This document shows positions 6,141 through 14,165 of a DNA stretch of 34,318 nucleotides, one piece after another (the first letter of the stretch is position 1; every line of letters begins with the position of its first letter). The position numbers and the translations under genes are program-made. The notes beneath the pieces are model-generated. The model did not search any database. It saw only the letters and a program-made list of their open reading frames with translations, and had not been told where the DNA came from. The stretch lies in the NCBI RefSeq assembly GCF_009789225.1, contig NZ_WSTA01000035.1, positions 1 through 34,318 of the forward strand, in the 5' to 3' direction. This DNA is from Agromyces seonyuensis (lineage in GTDB: Bacteria; Actinomycetota; Actinomycetes; Actinomycetales; Microbacteriaceae).

Positions 6141-8771
6141 ATGTCGGACCCGAAACGACCGAGCTCCAACGCGCCCGATCGGCGCACCATGCTCGAAGGC
6201 ATCGCCGGATTCCTCGGCGTCAGCATCCTCTCCGGCGTGCTCGTCGCCGCCTCCATGGCGCCGGCCATCGCCGTGAGCGGCAGCGTCACCTCCAGCGGCC
6301 TGAATCTCTTCGAGAATCTGCCGAACTATCTGGAGATCGACGCGCTGCCGCAGAAGTCGACGATGTTCGCGACCGGCCCCGACGGCCAGCCCGTCCGGCT
6401 CGCGGACTTCTACCAGGACAACCGCGAGTCGATCCCGCTCGACAAGATGAGCCAGTTCGCCAAGGATGCCGCGGTCGCGGGCGAGGACGCCCGCTTCTAC
6501 GAGCACGGCGGCGTCGACCTCACCGGCACGATCCGCGCGGTCGTCGCGACGACCTCGGGCAGCAACGTCCAGGGCGGCTCCTCGATCACGCAGCAGTTCG
6601 TCAAGAACGTGCTCATCAACAACGGCGTGAGCGAGGCGAAGACCGACGAGGAGAAGCAGGCCGCCTACGAGGAGGCCACGGCGACGACGCCGGCGCGCAA
6701 GCTCAAGGAGATGCGCTACGCGATCGCCATCGAGAAGAAGTACTCGAAGGACCAGATCCTCGAGGGGTACCTCAACATCGCCCATTTCGGCGGCATCACC
6801 TACGGCATCCAGGCCGCGTCGAAGTACTACTACGGCGTCGACAACTCCCAGCTGACCGTGGCTCAGGCCGCGAGCATCATCGCGATCACCCAGTCGCCGA
6901 ACACGCTGCGCCTCGATCGCCCTGACAGCGAGACGAACGGCGCCGCGAGCGGCTACGCGCTCAACAAGGACCGGCGCGACTACATCATCGACGCGATGCT
7001 CGCGCAGGGCATGATCGACCAGGCCCAGCACGACGAGGCGATCAACACGGTCATCGAGCCGCACATCACGCCGTCCACCAACGGATGCCAGACCGCCGGC
7101 GCCGACGGCTCGAGCGGGTTCTTCTGCGACTACGTCACCAAGATCATCCAGAACGAACTGGACGACGAGACGACGCCGGATGTCAACGAGGGCACGCAGA
7201 TGCTCAAGACCGGCGGCCTGCAGATCTTCACGACGCTCGACCTCGACCTGCAGAACTCGACCGTCGAAGCGCTCAACGCCAACGTCCCCCAGCACCTCGA
7301 CTCGGTGGACATCGGCTCCGTCTCGGTGACGGTGCAGCCGGGCACCGGCAAGGTGCTCGCCATGGCCCAGAACAAGAAGTACAGCCAGGACTCGACGGTC
7401 ACGGCCGCCGATCCCACCTACACGAGCGTCAACTACTCGACCGACTACGAGTACGGCGGCTCCACGGGCTTCCAGCCCGGCTCGACGTTCAAGGTGTTCA
7501 CCCTCGCCGCATGGCTCACGCAGGGGCACTCGCTCTACGAGAGCTTCAACGGCAGCCTCCGCCCGATCACGGTCTCGAGCTGCGAGGGCACGGGCGGTAC
7601 CTGGAAGGGCGGCAACGACGACGGCGCGGTCGGCAACAACGCCGTCGATGCGACGAAGTTCTCGATCAACTCGAGCTATCTCGCGATGGCCGAGAAGATG
7701 GACCTCTGCGACGTGAAGACGGCCGCGCAGTCGTTCGGCGTGCACCGCGCCGACGGCAACGACCTGAAGATCTACCCGGCCGGCGTGCTCGGCACCGAGG
7801 AGGTCGCCCCCCTCACGATGGCCGCGGCCTACGCGGGCATCGCGAACGACGGCGTCTACTGCTCGCCGATCGGGATCGAACGCATCGTCAAGGCCGACGG
7901 CACCGACCAGGCGGTCCCGACGTCGGCCTGCAGCGCCTCGGTCACGACCGACGTGGCGCACGCCATGCAGTTCGCGATGCAGCAGGTGTTCGAGGCCGGC
8001 GCCACGGCGACGAAGTCGAACACGTACACGGGCGTCCCCCACATCGGCAAGACGGGCACGACCGACAAGGCCGTCGCGACGTGGATGACCGGTGCGAGCA
8101 CGAAGGCCGCCACGGCGGTGTGGGTCGGCAACGTCCAGGGCTTCCAATCCATGCGAAACCTCACCTTCGACTCGGGGCTCGCCCAGTACGCCCGCCACCG
8201 CATCTGGAAGGCCGTCATGACGACGGCCGACAACAAGTACGGCGGCGACGCATTCGGCACGCCGCCCGACAGCCTCCTGAAGGAGACCAAGGCGGCCATC
8301 CCGAACGTCATCGGGATGTCGCTCGAGGCGGCCCAGCAGGCCATCGAGGATGCCGACTTCGTCTTCGAGCACGGCGGCGACATCGATTCGAGCCTGCCCG
8401 CGGGCCAGGTGGCGCAGACCGACCCGAGCGGCGAAGCCGGACTCGGCTCGACGATCCGCGTCTTCACCTCGAACGGCAAGGGACTGGCCGTGCCGAACGT
8501 CGTCGGGCAGACGGTGCAGCAGGCGCAGGCCGCGCTCATCGCCGCCGGATTCAAGGTGAAGGTGCCGAACAAGGCGCAGCCGGAGTGGATCGTCTCGAGC
8601 CAGAGCCCGGGTGCCGGCTCGGCCTCGAAGCAGGGCGACACCATCACGCTGAAGGCGACGGAACCCGTCCGGGAGACCCTGGAGCCGACCACGGAGCCCA
8701 CGCCCGATCCGGGCACCGGCGGCGGCGACGGCACCGGCGGCACCGACGGCACCGACGGCACCGACGGATGA
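6141..8771 (+). CDS. PonA2-type bifunctional penicillin-binding protein, copy 2
   Basis: An 876-residue class A PBP with the same layout as copy 1. It has one N-terminal TM segment, a GT51 domain with EDARFYEHGG (Glu115), GGSSITQQ and RKLKEM, and a transpeptidase domain with STFK (Ser448), SIN (508-510) and KTGTT (Lys637). PASTA domains start at about residues 720 and 784. Distinctive points are SIN instead of SVN, and a C-terminal tail ending in repeated Gly-Thr-Asp encoded by a 9-bp repeat. Its GT/TP part looks closest to copy 1, while its PASTA part looks closest to copy 3, which suggests gene conversion. It is flanked by terminators on both sides and has its own -10 box, so it is probably a single-gene unit. 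It is likely active; nothing essential is missing. Confidence 0.95.
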   Translation: MSDPKRPSSNAPDRRTMLEGIAGFLGVSILSGVLVAASMAPAIAVSGSVTSSGLNLFENLPNYLEIDALPQKSTMFATGPDGQPVRLADFYQDNRESIPLDKMSQFAKDAAVAGEDARFYEHGGVDLTGTIRAVVATTSGSNVQGGSSITQQFVKNVLINNGVSEAKTDEEKQAAYEEATATTPARKLKEMRYAIAIEKKYSKDQILEGYLNIAHFGGITYGIQAASKYYYGVDNSQLTVAQAASIIAITQSPNTLRLDRPDSETNGAASGYALNKDRRDYIIDAMLAQGMIDQAQHDEAINTVIEPHITPSTNGCQTAGADGSSGFFCDYVTKIIQNELDDETTPDVNEGTQMLKTGGLQIFTTLDLDLQNSTVEALNANVPQHLDSVDIGSVSVTVQPGTGKVLAMAQNKKYSQDSTVTAADPTYTSVNYSTDYEYGGSTGFQPGSTFKVFTLAAWLTQGHSLYESFNGSLRPITVSSCEGTGGTWKGGNDDGAVGNNAVDATKFSINSSYLAMAEKMDLCDVKTAAQSFGVHRADGNDLKIYPAGVLGTEEVAPLTMAAAYAGIANDGVYCSPIGIERIVKADGTDQAVPTSACSASVTTDVAHAMQFAMQQVFEAGATATKSNTYTGVPHIGKTGTTDKAVATWMTGASTKAATAVWVGNVQGFQSMRNLTFDSGLAQYARHRIWKAVMTTADNKYGGDAFGTPPDSLLKETKAAIPNVIGMSLEAAQQAIEDADFVFEHGGDIDSSLPAGQVAQTDPSGEAGLGSTIRVFTSNGKGLAVPNVVGQTVQQAQAALIAAGFKVKVPNKAQPEWIVSSQSPGAGSASKQGDTITLKATEPVRETLEPTTEPTPDPGTGGGDGTGGTDGTDGTDG
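8730..8765 (+). repeat. 9-bp coding tandem repeat in PBP copy 2 tail
   Basis: Four consecutive 9-mers (one GGCACCGGC, then three identical GGCACCGAC) encode Gly-Thr-Gly/Asp steps just before the stop codon. The last three units are base-for-base identical, as expected from recent replication slippage. Copies 1 and 3 lack this run, so tail length is probably variable between strains. Confidence 0.85.
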
Positions 8772-8774
8772 CCC

Positions 8775-8813
8775 GCTGCGGCGGTCGGGCATGACGCACC
8801 CGACCGCTGCGGC
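8775..8813 (+). terminator. terminator between PBP copies 2 and 3
   Basis: Arms 8775-8789 and 8799-8813 form 15 consecutive pairs (two of them G-T) around a 9-nt loop, 3 nt after the copy 2 stop. CGTTTCC follows shortly after. It separates copy 2 from the third PBP transcript. Confidence 0.78.
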
Positions 8814-8875
8814 CGTTTCCTGAGCAGTTCCCAGGTCTTCGGCGCCGTGCGGCATCGCCGCGCGGCGCCGTCCGC

Positions 8876-8881
8876 TACGCT
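8876..8881 (+). promoter_or_regulatory. -10 box of PBP gene 3, probable leaderless transcript
   Basis: TACGCT lies 7 nt before ATG 8889, in the same TCCGCTACGCTCC context as copy 2. No ribosome binding site precedes the ATG. It probably also drives the overlapping metallophosphoesterase gene. Confidence 0.55.
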
Positions 8882-8888
8882 CCCGGTT

Positions 8889-11459
8889 ATGTCCGCCCCC
8901 AAGCGCACCTTGAGCGACATCGCGACCGGCGTCGTGGGATTCCTGGGCGTCAGCGCCATCGCCGGCATCCTCGTCGCGGTGTCGGTGACGCCGTCGATCG
9001 CCGTCTCGGGCTACGCCGCCAACAGCGGGATCTCGTTGTTCGAGAACATCCCGAGCTACCTGGCCATCGAGGACCTGCCGCAGAAGTCGACGATGTACGC
9101 CATGAACGGCGATCAGCCGGTGCTCATGGCGACCTTCTACCAGGACAACCGCGAGTCGCTGCCCTGGGACCAGATCAGCCAGACCGCCAAGGACGCGGCG
9201 GTCGCGGGCGAGGACGCGCGCTTCTACGAGCACGGCGGCGTCGATCTGCAGGGCACCATCCGCGCCGTCGTCGCCACGACGACCGGCCGTGACGTGCAGG
9301 GCGGGTCGTCGATCACACAGCAATACGTCAAGAACGTCCTCATCAACAACGGCATGCGCGAGGCGAAGACGTTGGAGGAGAAGGAGGCGGCCTATCAGGC
9401 GGCCACCGAGGTCACACCCGACCGCAAGCTCAAGGAGATGCGCTACGCGATCGCCCTCGAGAAGCAGTATTCGAAGGACGAGATCCTCCAGGGCTACCTC
9501 AACATCGCCCACTTCGGCGGCATCGTCTACGGCATCGAGGCGGCCGCGAAGTACTACTACGGCGTCCCGAACTCGAAGCTCACGCTCGCACAGACGGCGA
9601 GCGTCATCGCGATCACGCAGGAGCCCAACTCGCTCAGGCTGGACCGCCCGGACGACCCGGAGAACGGCGCCGCGAACGGCTATGCGCTCAACAAGGACCG
9701 CCGCGACTACATCCTGACGCAGATGCTGCGCTACAAGAAGATCACGCGGGAGCAGTTCGACGAGGCGATCGCGACGGTGATCGAACCGCACATCACGCCG
9801 TCCGAGAACGGCTGCCAAACGGCCGGTACCGAGGGCTCCGACGGATTCTTCTGCGACTACGTCACCAACGTCATCCGCAATGAGATGGACGATCCCGAGA
9901 CGCCCGACGTGAACGAGGGCGACGTCCTGCTCACCACCGGCGGGCTCGAGATCTACACGACTCTCGACATCGACGTGCAGGCGGCCTCGGTCGCCGCCAT
10001 CAACGAGAACGTGCCGCAGGCGATGGAGACGGTGAACATCGGGTCCGTCGCCGTGACCGTGCAGACCGGCACGGGGCGCGTCCTCGCGATGGCGCAGAAC
10101 AAGAAGTACAGCCAGGACTCCTCGGTGACGAGCGCTGATCCGACGTACACCGCCGTCAACTACAGCACCGACTACGACTACGGCGGGTCGACCGGCTTCC
10201 AGCCCGGATCCACGTACAAGGTGTTCACGCTCGGCGCCTGGCTGAAGGCCGGGCACGGCCTCACCGAGGGCTTCAACGGCTCGAACCGTCCCATGTACCT
10301 GACCAGCTGCGAGGGCCTCTCGGGCACGTGGTCCGGCAAGAACGACGACAAGAACGGCGCCAACAACGCCGTGCAGGCGACGAAGCTCTCGGTGAACTCC
10401 GCGTTCATCGCCATGGCGCAGAAGCTCAACCTCTGCGACATCAAGGCCGTCGCCCAGGCGTTCGGCATCCATCGCGCCGACGGCAACGAACTCCAGATGC
10501 ACCCGGCCGACGTCATCGGCACCCAGGAGGTCGCCCCCTTGTCGATGGCCGCCGCGTACGCGGGCATCGCCAACGACGGGCTCTTCTGCACCCCTGTGGC
10601 GATCGACCGCATCGTCAAGGCGGACGGCACCGAGGTGACGCCGCCGCAGACGAAGTGCTCGCAGGCCGTCGACCCCCAGATCGCGTACGCCATGCAGTAC
10701 GCCATGCAGGCCCCATTCACGAGCGGCGGCACCGCCGTGAACTCCCGCACGGGCACGGATGTCCCCCACATCGGCAAGACGGGCACGACCGACGCCGCGG
10801 TCGCGACCTGGATGGATGGGGCCAGCACCCAGGCCGCGACCGTCGTCTGGGTCGGCAACGTCGAAGGCTTCCAGAGCATGCGACGCCTCTGGCTCCCTTC
10901 CGGCCAGGCCGCCCAGGCCCGGCACCGGATCTGGCCGCGCATCATGCGCGTGATCGACGAGAAGTACGGCGGCGAGGCCTTCACCGCCCCCGACGCCTCG
11001 GCGTTCCGGGACGTGAAGGTCGCCGTGCCGAACGTGGCGGGCATGTCGCTCGAGGCGGCGCAGCAGGCCATCGAGGCCGCCGACTTCGTGTTCGAGTACG
11101 CAGGTGAGGTCGACTCGTCCCTTCCGGCCGGGCAGGTCACCGGCAGCGACCCGTCGGGCGAGGCGAGCTTGGGTTCGACCATCCGCGTCAACACCTCCAA
11201 CGGGCAGGGCGCGATCGTGCCGAATGTGGTGGGATTGACCGTGCAGCAGGCGCAGACCGCGCTCGTCCAGGCGGGCTTCAAGGTCAAGGTCGACGGCGGG
11301 GCCGATTCCGCCTGGACCGTCTCCGCGCAGAACCCGGGGGCGAACGCCACCGCGAAGAAGGGCGACACCATCACGATCGCGGCGACCCGACCCGACGACG
11401 CCGACCCCGGCAGGGGCGACGACGAGCAGCCCGGCGGCGCCGGAGGCGATCGCGGCTGA
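8889..11459 (+). CDS. PonA2-type bifunctional penicillin-binding protein, copy 3
   Basis: An 856-residue class A PBP. The N-terminus before the TM segment is shorter than in copies 1 and 2. GT51 motifs are EDARFYEHGG (Glu108), GGSSITQQ and RKLKEM; transpeptidase motifs are STYK (Ser441), SVN (501-503) and KTGTT (Lys630). PASTA domains start at about residues 713 and 777. It is the most divergent copy in the region between the two enzymatic domains, where copies 1 and 2 agree (for example RYKKITREQF here). Its stop codon overlaps the ATG of the metallophosphoesterase gene by one base (TGATG), the same neighbour as single-copy ponA2 in mycobacteria. This copy therefore occupies the ancestral right-hand position. 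Start ATG 8889 was chosen for the upstream -10 box and family-like N-terminus. Confidence 0.95.
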   Translation: MSAPKRTLSDIATGVVGFLGVSAIAGILVAVSVTPSIAVSGYAANSGISLFENIPSYLAIEDLPQKSTMYAMNGDQPVLMATFYQDNRESLPWDQISQTAKDAAVAGEDARFYEHGGVDLQGTIRAVVATTTGRDVQGGSSITQQYVKNVLINNGMREAKTLEEKEAAYQAATEVTPDRKLKEMRYAIALEKQYSKDEILQGYLNIAHFGGIVYGIEAAAKYYYGVPNSKLTLAQTASVIAITQEPNSLRLDRPDDPENGAANGYALNKDRRDYILTQMLRYKKITREQFDEAIATVIEPHITPSENGCQTAGTEGSDGFFCDYVTNVIRNEMDDPETPDVNEGDVLLTTGGLEIYTTLDIDVQAASVAAINENVPQAMETVNIGSVAVTVQTGTGRVLAMAQNKKYSQDSSVTSADPTYTAVNYSTDYDYGGSTGFQPGSTYKVFTLGAWLKAGHGLTEGFNGSNRPMYLTSCEGLSGTWSGKNDDKNGANNAVQATKLSVNSAFIAMAQKLNLCDIKAVAQAFGIHRADGNELQMHPADVIGTQEVAPLSMAAAYAGIANDGLFCTPVAIDRIVKADGTEVTPPQTKCSQAVDPQIAYAMQYAMQAPFTSGGTAVNSRTGTDVPHIGKTGTTDAAVATWMDGASTQAATVVWVGNVEGFQSMRRLWLPSGQAAQARHRIWPRIMRVIDEKYGGEAFTAPDASAFRDVKVAVPNVAGMSLEAAQQAIEAADFVFEYAGEVDSSLPAGQVTGSDPSGEASLGSTIRVNTSNGQGAIVPNVVGLTVQQAQTALVQAGFKVKVDGGADSAWTVSAQNPGANATAKKGDTITIAATRPDDADPGRGDDEQPGGAGGDRG

Positions 11460-12433
11460 TGGCGGCTCGCACTTCTCCCGGCGCGGCGCTGCTCGTCGCG
11501 GCCGGAGCACTCGGCGCTGCCGCGCTCGCGTGGGGCACCCTCGTCGAACGCAATCGGTTCACGGTCCGCGAGGCCGACTTCCCCGTGCTCCCCGCGGGCG
11601 CCGAACCGATCCGCATCCTGCACGTGTCCGACCTGCACATGGCGCCGTGGCAGCATCGCAAGCAGGCCTGGGTGGCGGCGCTCGCCGAACTCGAACCCGA
11701 TCTCGTGGTCGACACGGGCGACAACCTCGGCCACGTTCGCGGGATCGAAGGCATCCGTGCCGCGTTCGCAACTTTCCGCGGCATCCCCGGCGTCTTCGTG
11801 AACGGATCGAACGACTACTGGGGCCCGGTGCTGAAGAATCCGTTGGCGTATTTCCGCGGGCCGTCGAAGGGCAACAAGCGCGCTCCGCAGCTCGATACGC
11901 AGGCGCTCCTCGGCGAGTTCGCCGAGCTCGGCTGGCTCGACCTGAACAACCGCGCCGGCTCGATCGTGGTCAAGGGCACCCACCTGGAGTTCTTCGGCGT
12001 CGACGACCCGCACAAGGCGCTCGACCGTCTCGACCTCATCGCCTCGGCGATCGACGACGAACGCGAGGACGACCCGCTCGGCGACGAGACCTGGCCGGAC
12101 GCCCACACTCCCGGCGCCCCGCGCCCGACCGTGACGATCGGCGTCGCGCATGCGCCGTATCGGCGAGTGCTGGACTCGTTCGTCAACCACGGTGCACAGG
12201 TCCTCTTCGCCGGGCACACGCACGGCGGGCAGGTGTGCGTGCCCGGATTCGGCGCGCTCGTCACGAACTGCGATATCCCCCGTTCCCAGGTGAAGGGCCC
12301 GAGCCTCTGGCGCCACGGCCTCCGGGCGGCGTACCTCAACGTCTCAGCCGGCCTCGGCACCTCGATCTACGCGCCCGTGCGCTTCGCCTGCCCTCCGGAG
12401 GTCTCGCTCATCACGTTGACGCCGGCCCCCTGA
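11459..12433 (+). CDS. calcineurin-like metallophosphoesterase
   Basis: A 324-residue protein with an N-terminal hydrophobic segment (about residues 9-26) and a calcineurin-type phosphoesterase domain facing outward or membrane-attached. Metal-ligand motifs are in order: DLH (in HVSDLHM), GDN (in DTGDNL), GSND (in place of the usual GNHD), a histidine in AHAPYRR, and GHTHGGQ. Such enzymes hydrolyse phosphoesters with two metals; the substrate cannot be read from the sequence. Its start overlaps the PBP copy 3 stop by one base, with GGAGG about 14 nt upstream inside that gene, so translation is coupled. Mycobacteria carry the same ponA2-metallophosphoesterase pair (Rv3682-Rv3683), which suggests a cell-envelope role. 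Confidence 0.9.
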   Translation: MAARTSPGAALLVAAGALGAAALAWGTLVERNRFTVREADFPVLPAGAEPIRILHVSDLHMAPWQHRKQAWVAALAELEPDLVVDTGDNLGHVRGIEGIRAAFATFRGIPGVFVNGSNDYWGPVLKNPLAYFRGPSKGNKRAPQLDTQALLGEFAELGWLDLNNRAGSIVVKGTHLEFFGVDDPHKALDRLDLIASAIDDEREDDPLGDETWPDAHTPGAPRPTVTIGVAHAPYRRVLDSFVNHGAQVLFAGHTHGGQVCVPGFGALVTNCDIPRSQVKGPSLWRHGLRAAYLNVSAGLGTSIYAPVRFACPPEVSLITLTPAP

Positions 12434-12452
12434 GAGCTCGCGAGGCCACGAG

Positions 12453-12484
12453 TGGTCAAACGTGCTCCGATTATCGGCTAAGCT
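12453..12484 (+). promoter_or_regulatory. candidate promoter of tRNA-Pro
   Basis: TGGTCAAAC (12453-12461) and TAAGCT (12479-12484) are spaced like -35 and -10 boxes, about 17 nt apart if TCAAAC is taken as the -35. The expected start near 12491 would leave a 20-nt 5' precursor before the tRNA. The stretch is visibly A/T-richer than its surroundings. Confidence 0.45.
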
Positions 12485-12510
12485 AGTCAGCGGCCCGCAG
12501 GACGGGTCAC

Positions 12511-12586
<76 letters not shown>

Positions 12587-12594
12587 GGTTGCAT

Positions 12595-12630
12595 AACGGC
12601 GGGTCGCTCGAAAGAGCGGCCCGCCGTTTC
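12595..12630 (+). terminator. tRNA-Pro terminator
   Basis: A 15-bp stem (12595-12609 with 12614-12628, one G-T pair) with a GAAA tetraloop is followed by TTTC. It begins 10 nt after the tRNA. Confidence 0.85.
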
Positions 12631-12792
12631 GCGTTCCCCCGGAAGATCGCTCCCCCGCCGCGTCCCGCACGCCTCGATCGACGTCCGCCGTTCGCACGTC
12701 CGCCTCGTCCGCGCTGGGCGGTTCCCGCGTCCCGATGACACAATGTCGAAGGGGGGCGCTCGCCCCGATTCGCGATCGAGGGGAACAACGCG

Positions 12793-13740
12793 ATGGCCAA
12801 GCTCGAGAACTCCAAGCTGTCCGTGATCGGCGCCGGGGGCGTCGGAACGGCGACCGCGTACGCCGCGCTCCTACGTGGGTCAGCCCGCACGGTCGCCCTG
12901 TACGACGTCGCGACGCAGAAGGTCGAAGCCGAAGTCGCCGACCTCGCGCACGGCAGCCAGTTCTTCCACGGCCGCGTCATCGGCGGCGACGATCTCGCGG
13001 TCGTCGACGGCTCGGATCTCGTCATCATCACGGCGGGCGCACGGCAGAAGGAAGGCCAGACCCGGCTCGATCTCGCCGGCGCGAACATCCGGCTGCTCGA
13101 GCAGATCGTGCCGGGCGTCGTCGAACACGCCCCCGACGCGATCATCGTGCTCGTGACCAACCCGGTCGACGTGCTCACCCAGGTCGCGACCGACCTCGCG
13201 GGGCTCGCGCCGGGCCGCGTCTTCGGCACGGGCACGATGCTCGACTCCTCGCGCCTGCGCTGGCGGCTCGCAGAACGCCTCGGCGTCTCCACCTCGAGCA
13301 TCCATGCCCTCATCGTCGGCGAGCACGGCGACACCGAGTTCCCCCTCTGGTCGCAGGCCTTCGTCGGTCCCGTGCCGATCGCCGACTACGTTCCCGTCGA
13401 CGCGCCGCCGCTCTCCCACGACGAGTTCGACCGCATCGCGGAGGAGGTCAAGAACGCCGCCTACCACGTGATCGCCGGCAAGGGTTCGACGAACTACGCG
13501 ATCGGCACGACCGCCGCACGCCTCGCCGAGGCGATCCTCGGCGACGAGCACGTCGTCGTCCCGGTGACGAGCGTGCTGCACGACTACCGCGGCATCCACG
13601 GCATCGCGCTCTCGGTGCCCTCGCTCGTCGGCGGCCGCGGCGTCGAGCAGGTGCTGGATGCGCCCTACGACGACGACGAACTGCGACTGCTCCGCGACTC
13701 GGCCGCGGCGATCGCCGAGACCCGCGCGAAGTTCTCCTGA
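12793..13740 (+). CDS. ldh: L-lactate dehydrogenase
   Basis: A 315-residue NAD-dependent enzyme that interconverts pyruvate and L-lactate. The N-terminal Rossmann motif GAGGVGTATA lies at about residues 14-23. The substrate-specificity loop reads ARQKEGQTRLDL, with Gln where malate dehydrogenases have Arg, which points to lactate. DSSRLR and the active-site GEHGDTEF (His178) are present and the length is typical. The start ATG 12793 has GAGGGGAA 7 nt upstream. Its TGA stop overlaps the apparent beginning of the VanZ-like frame, so the two may be coupled. The 160-bp upstream gap carries A/T-rich GATGACACAATG, a plausible promoter core. A malate dehydrogenase assignment is less likely because mqo is present and the loop residue is Gln. 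Confidence 0.93.
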   Translation: MAKLENSKLSVIGAGGVGTATAYAALLRGSARTVALYDVATQKVEAEVADLAHGSQFFHGRVIGGDDLAVVDGSDLVIITAGARQKEGQTRLDLAGANIRLLEQIVPGVVEHAPDAIIVLVTNPVDVLTQVATDLAGLAPGRVFGTGTMLDSSRLRWRLAERLGVSTSSIHALIVGEHGDTEFPLWSQAFVGPVPIADYVPVDAPPLSHDEFDRIAEEVKNAAYHVIAGKGSTNYAIGTTAARLAEAILGDEHVVVPVTSVLHDYRGIHGIALSVPSLVGGRGVEQVLDAPYDDDELRLLRDSAAAIAETRAKFS

Positions 13741-14165
13741 CCCCCGCCCGTCCCGCCCGCGCCGTCGCGGCGGCCTACTGGACCGCGCTGGTCCTGCTCG
13801 TCTGGTGGCCCGCCGAGGACGCCGAACGCGTCACCGGTATCGTCGGGATGCTGGCGCGCACGGCCGGCGCGATGGGGTTCGACGTCGAGGCGGCCTTCGT
13901 CGTGCTGGAGTTCGTCGCGAACATCGTGCTCTTCACGCCGTTTCCGCTCGCCGTCGCCGTCATGGCGCCGGCGTGGCCGCCCGTCGCGCTCGCGATGACG
14001 GGCATCGGCGCGAGCATCCTCGTCGAAGTCGTGCAATTCGCCGTGCCCGGGCGGGTCCCGACTCTCTCCGACGTCCTCGCGAACTCGCTCGGCACGCTCG
14101 CCGGAATCGCGATCCTCGGTGCCGTTCGACGGGTCCGCGAGCCGATCAGCGCATCCGACCGCTGA
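13737..14165 (+). CDS. VanZ-like membrane protein (start uncertain)
   Basis: About 142 residues with three to four TM segments (YWTALVLLVWW; ANIVLFTPFPLAVAV; PPVALAMTGIGASILVE; ANSLGTLAGIAILGAV). They carry the VanZ-family signature: NIVLFTPF, then EVVQF, then GRVPTLSDVLANSLGTL. VanZ-like proteins are of poorly known function; VanZ itself gives low-level teicoplanin resistance. No ATG, GTG or TTG occurs in this frame between the ldh stop region and the first TM segment. The only nearby candidate is CTG 13737, overlapping the ldh TGA. The next ATG (13848) would delete the first TM. The start is therefore unresolved: rare CTG initiation, coupling to ldh, or a sequence error. Its end overlaps the convergent thymidine kinase gene by 20 bp. 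Confidence 0.75.
   Translation: MTPARPARAVAAAYWTALVLLVWWPAEDAERVTGIVGMLARTAGAMGFDVEAAFVVLEFVANIVLFTPFPLAVAVMAPAWPPVALAMTGIGASILVEVVQFAVPGRVPTLSDVLANSLGTLAGIAILGAVRRVREPISASDR

Larger units (their letters stand above)
3465..11459 (+). repeat. tandem triplication of a ponA2-type PBP gene
   Basis: Three paralogues of 864, 876 and 856 residues (3465-6059, 6141-8771, 8889-11459) lie head to tail with spacers of 81 and 117 bp. They share the same domain order, catalytic motifs and cysteine positions, and long identical blocks such as KLKEMRYAIA. The spacers also repeat one plan: hairpin, then a TACGCT -10 box, then a leaderless ATG. Duplication therefore included the promoter. Actinobacteria with this block usually carry a single ponA2. 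Confidence 0.9.

Noticed and set aside
6126-11510. Very long open frame (about 1,800 codons) antisense to PBP copies 2 and 3, and an 890-codon one antisense to copy 1
   Set aside because: They are frame shadows produced by strong G/C third-position bias of the PBP genes. Their translations are Arg/Asp/Val/Leu repeats without domains, and they cross the terminators.
12793-13740. Malate dehydrogenase as identity of the LDH-family gene
   Set aside because: The specificity loop has Gln (ARQKEGQTR) where malate dehydrogenases have Arg, and the DSSRLR block is LDH-like.
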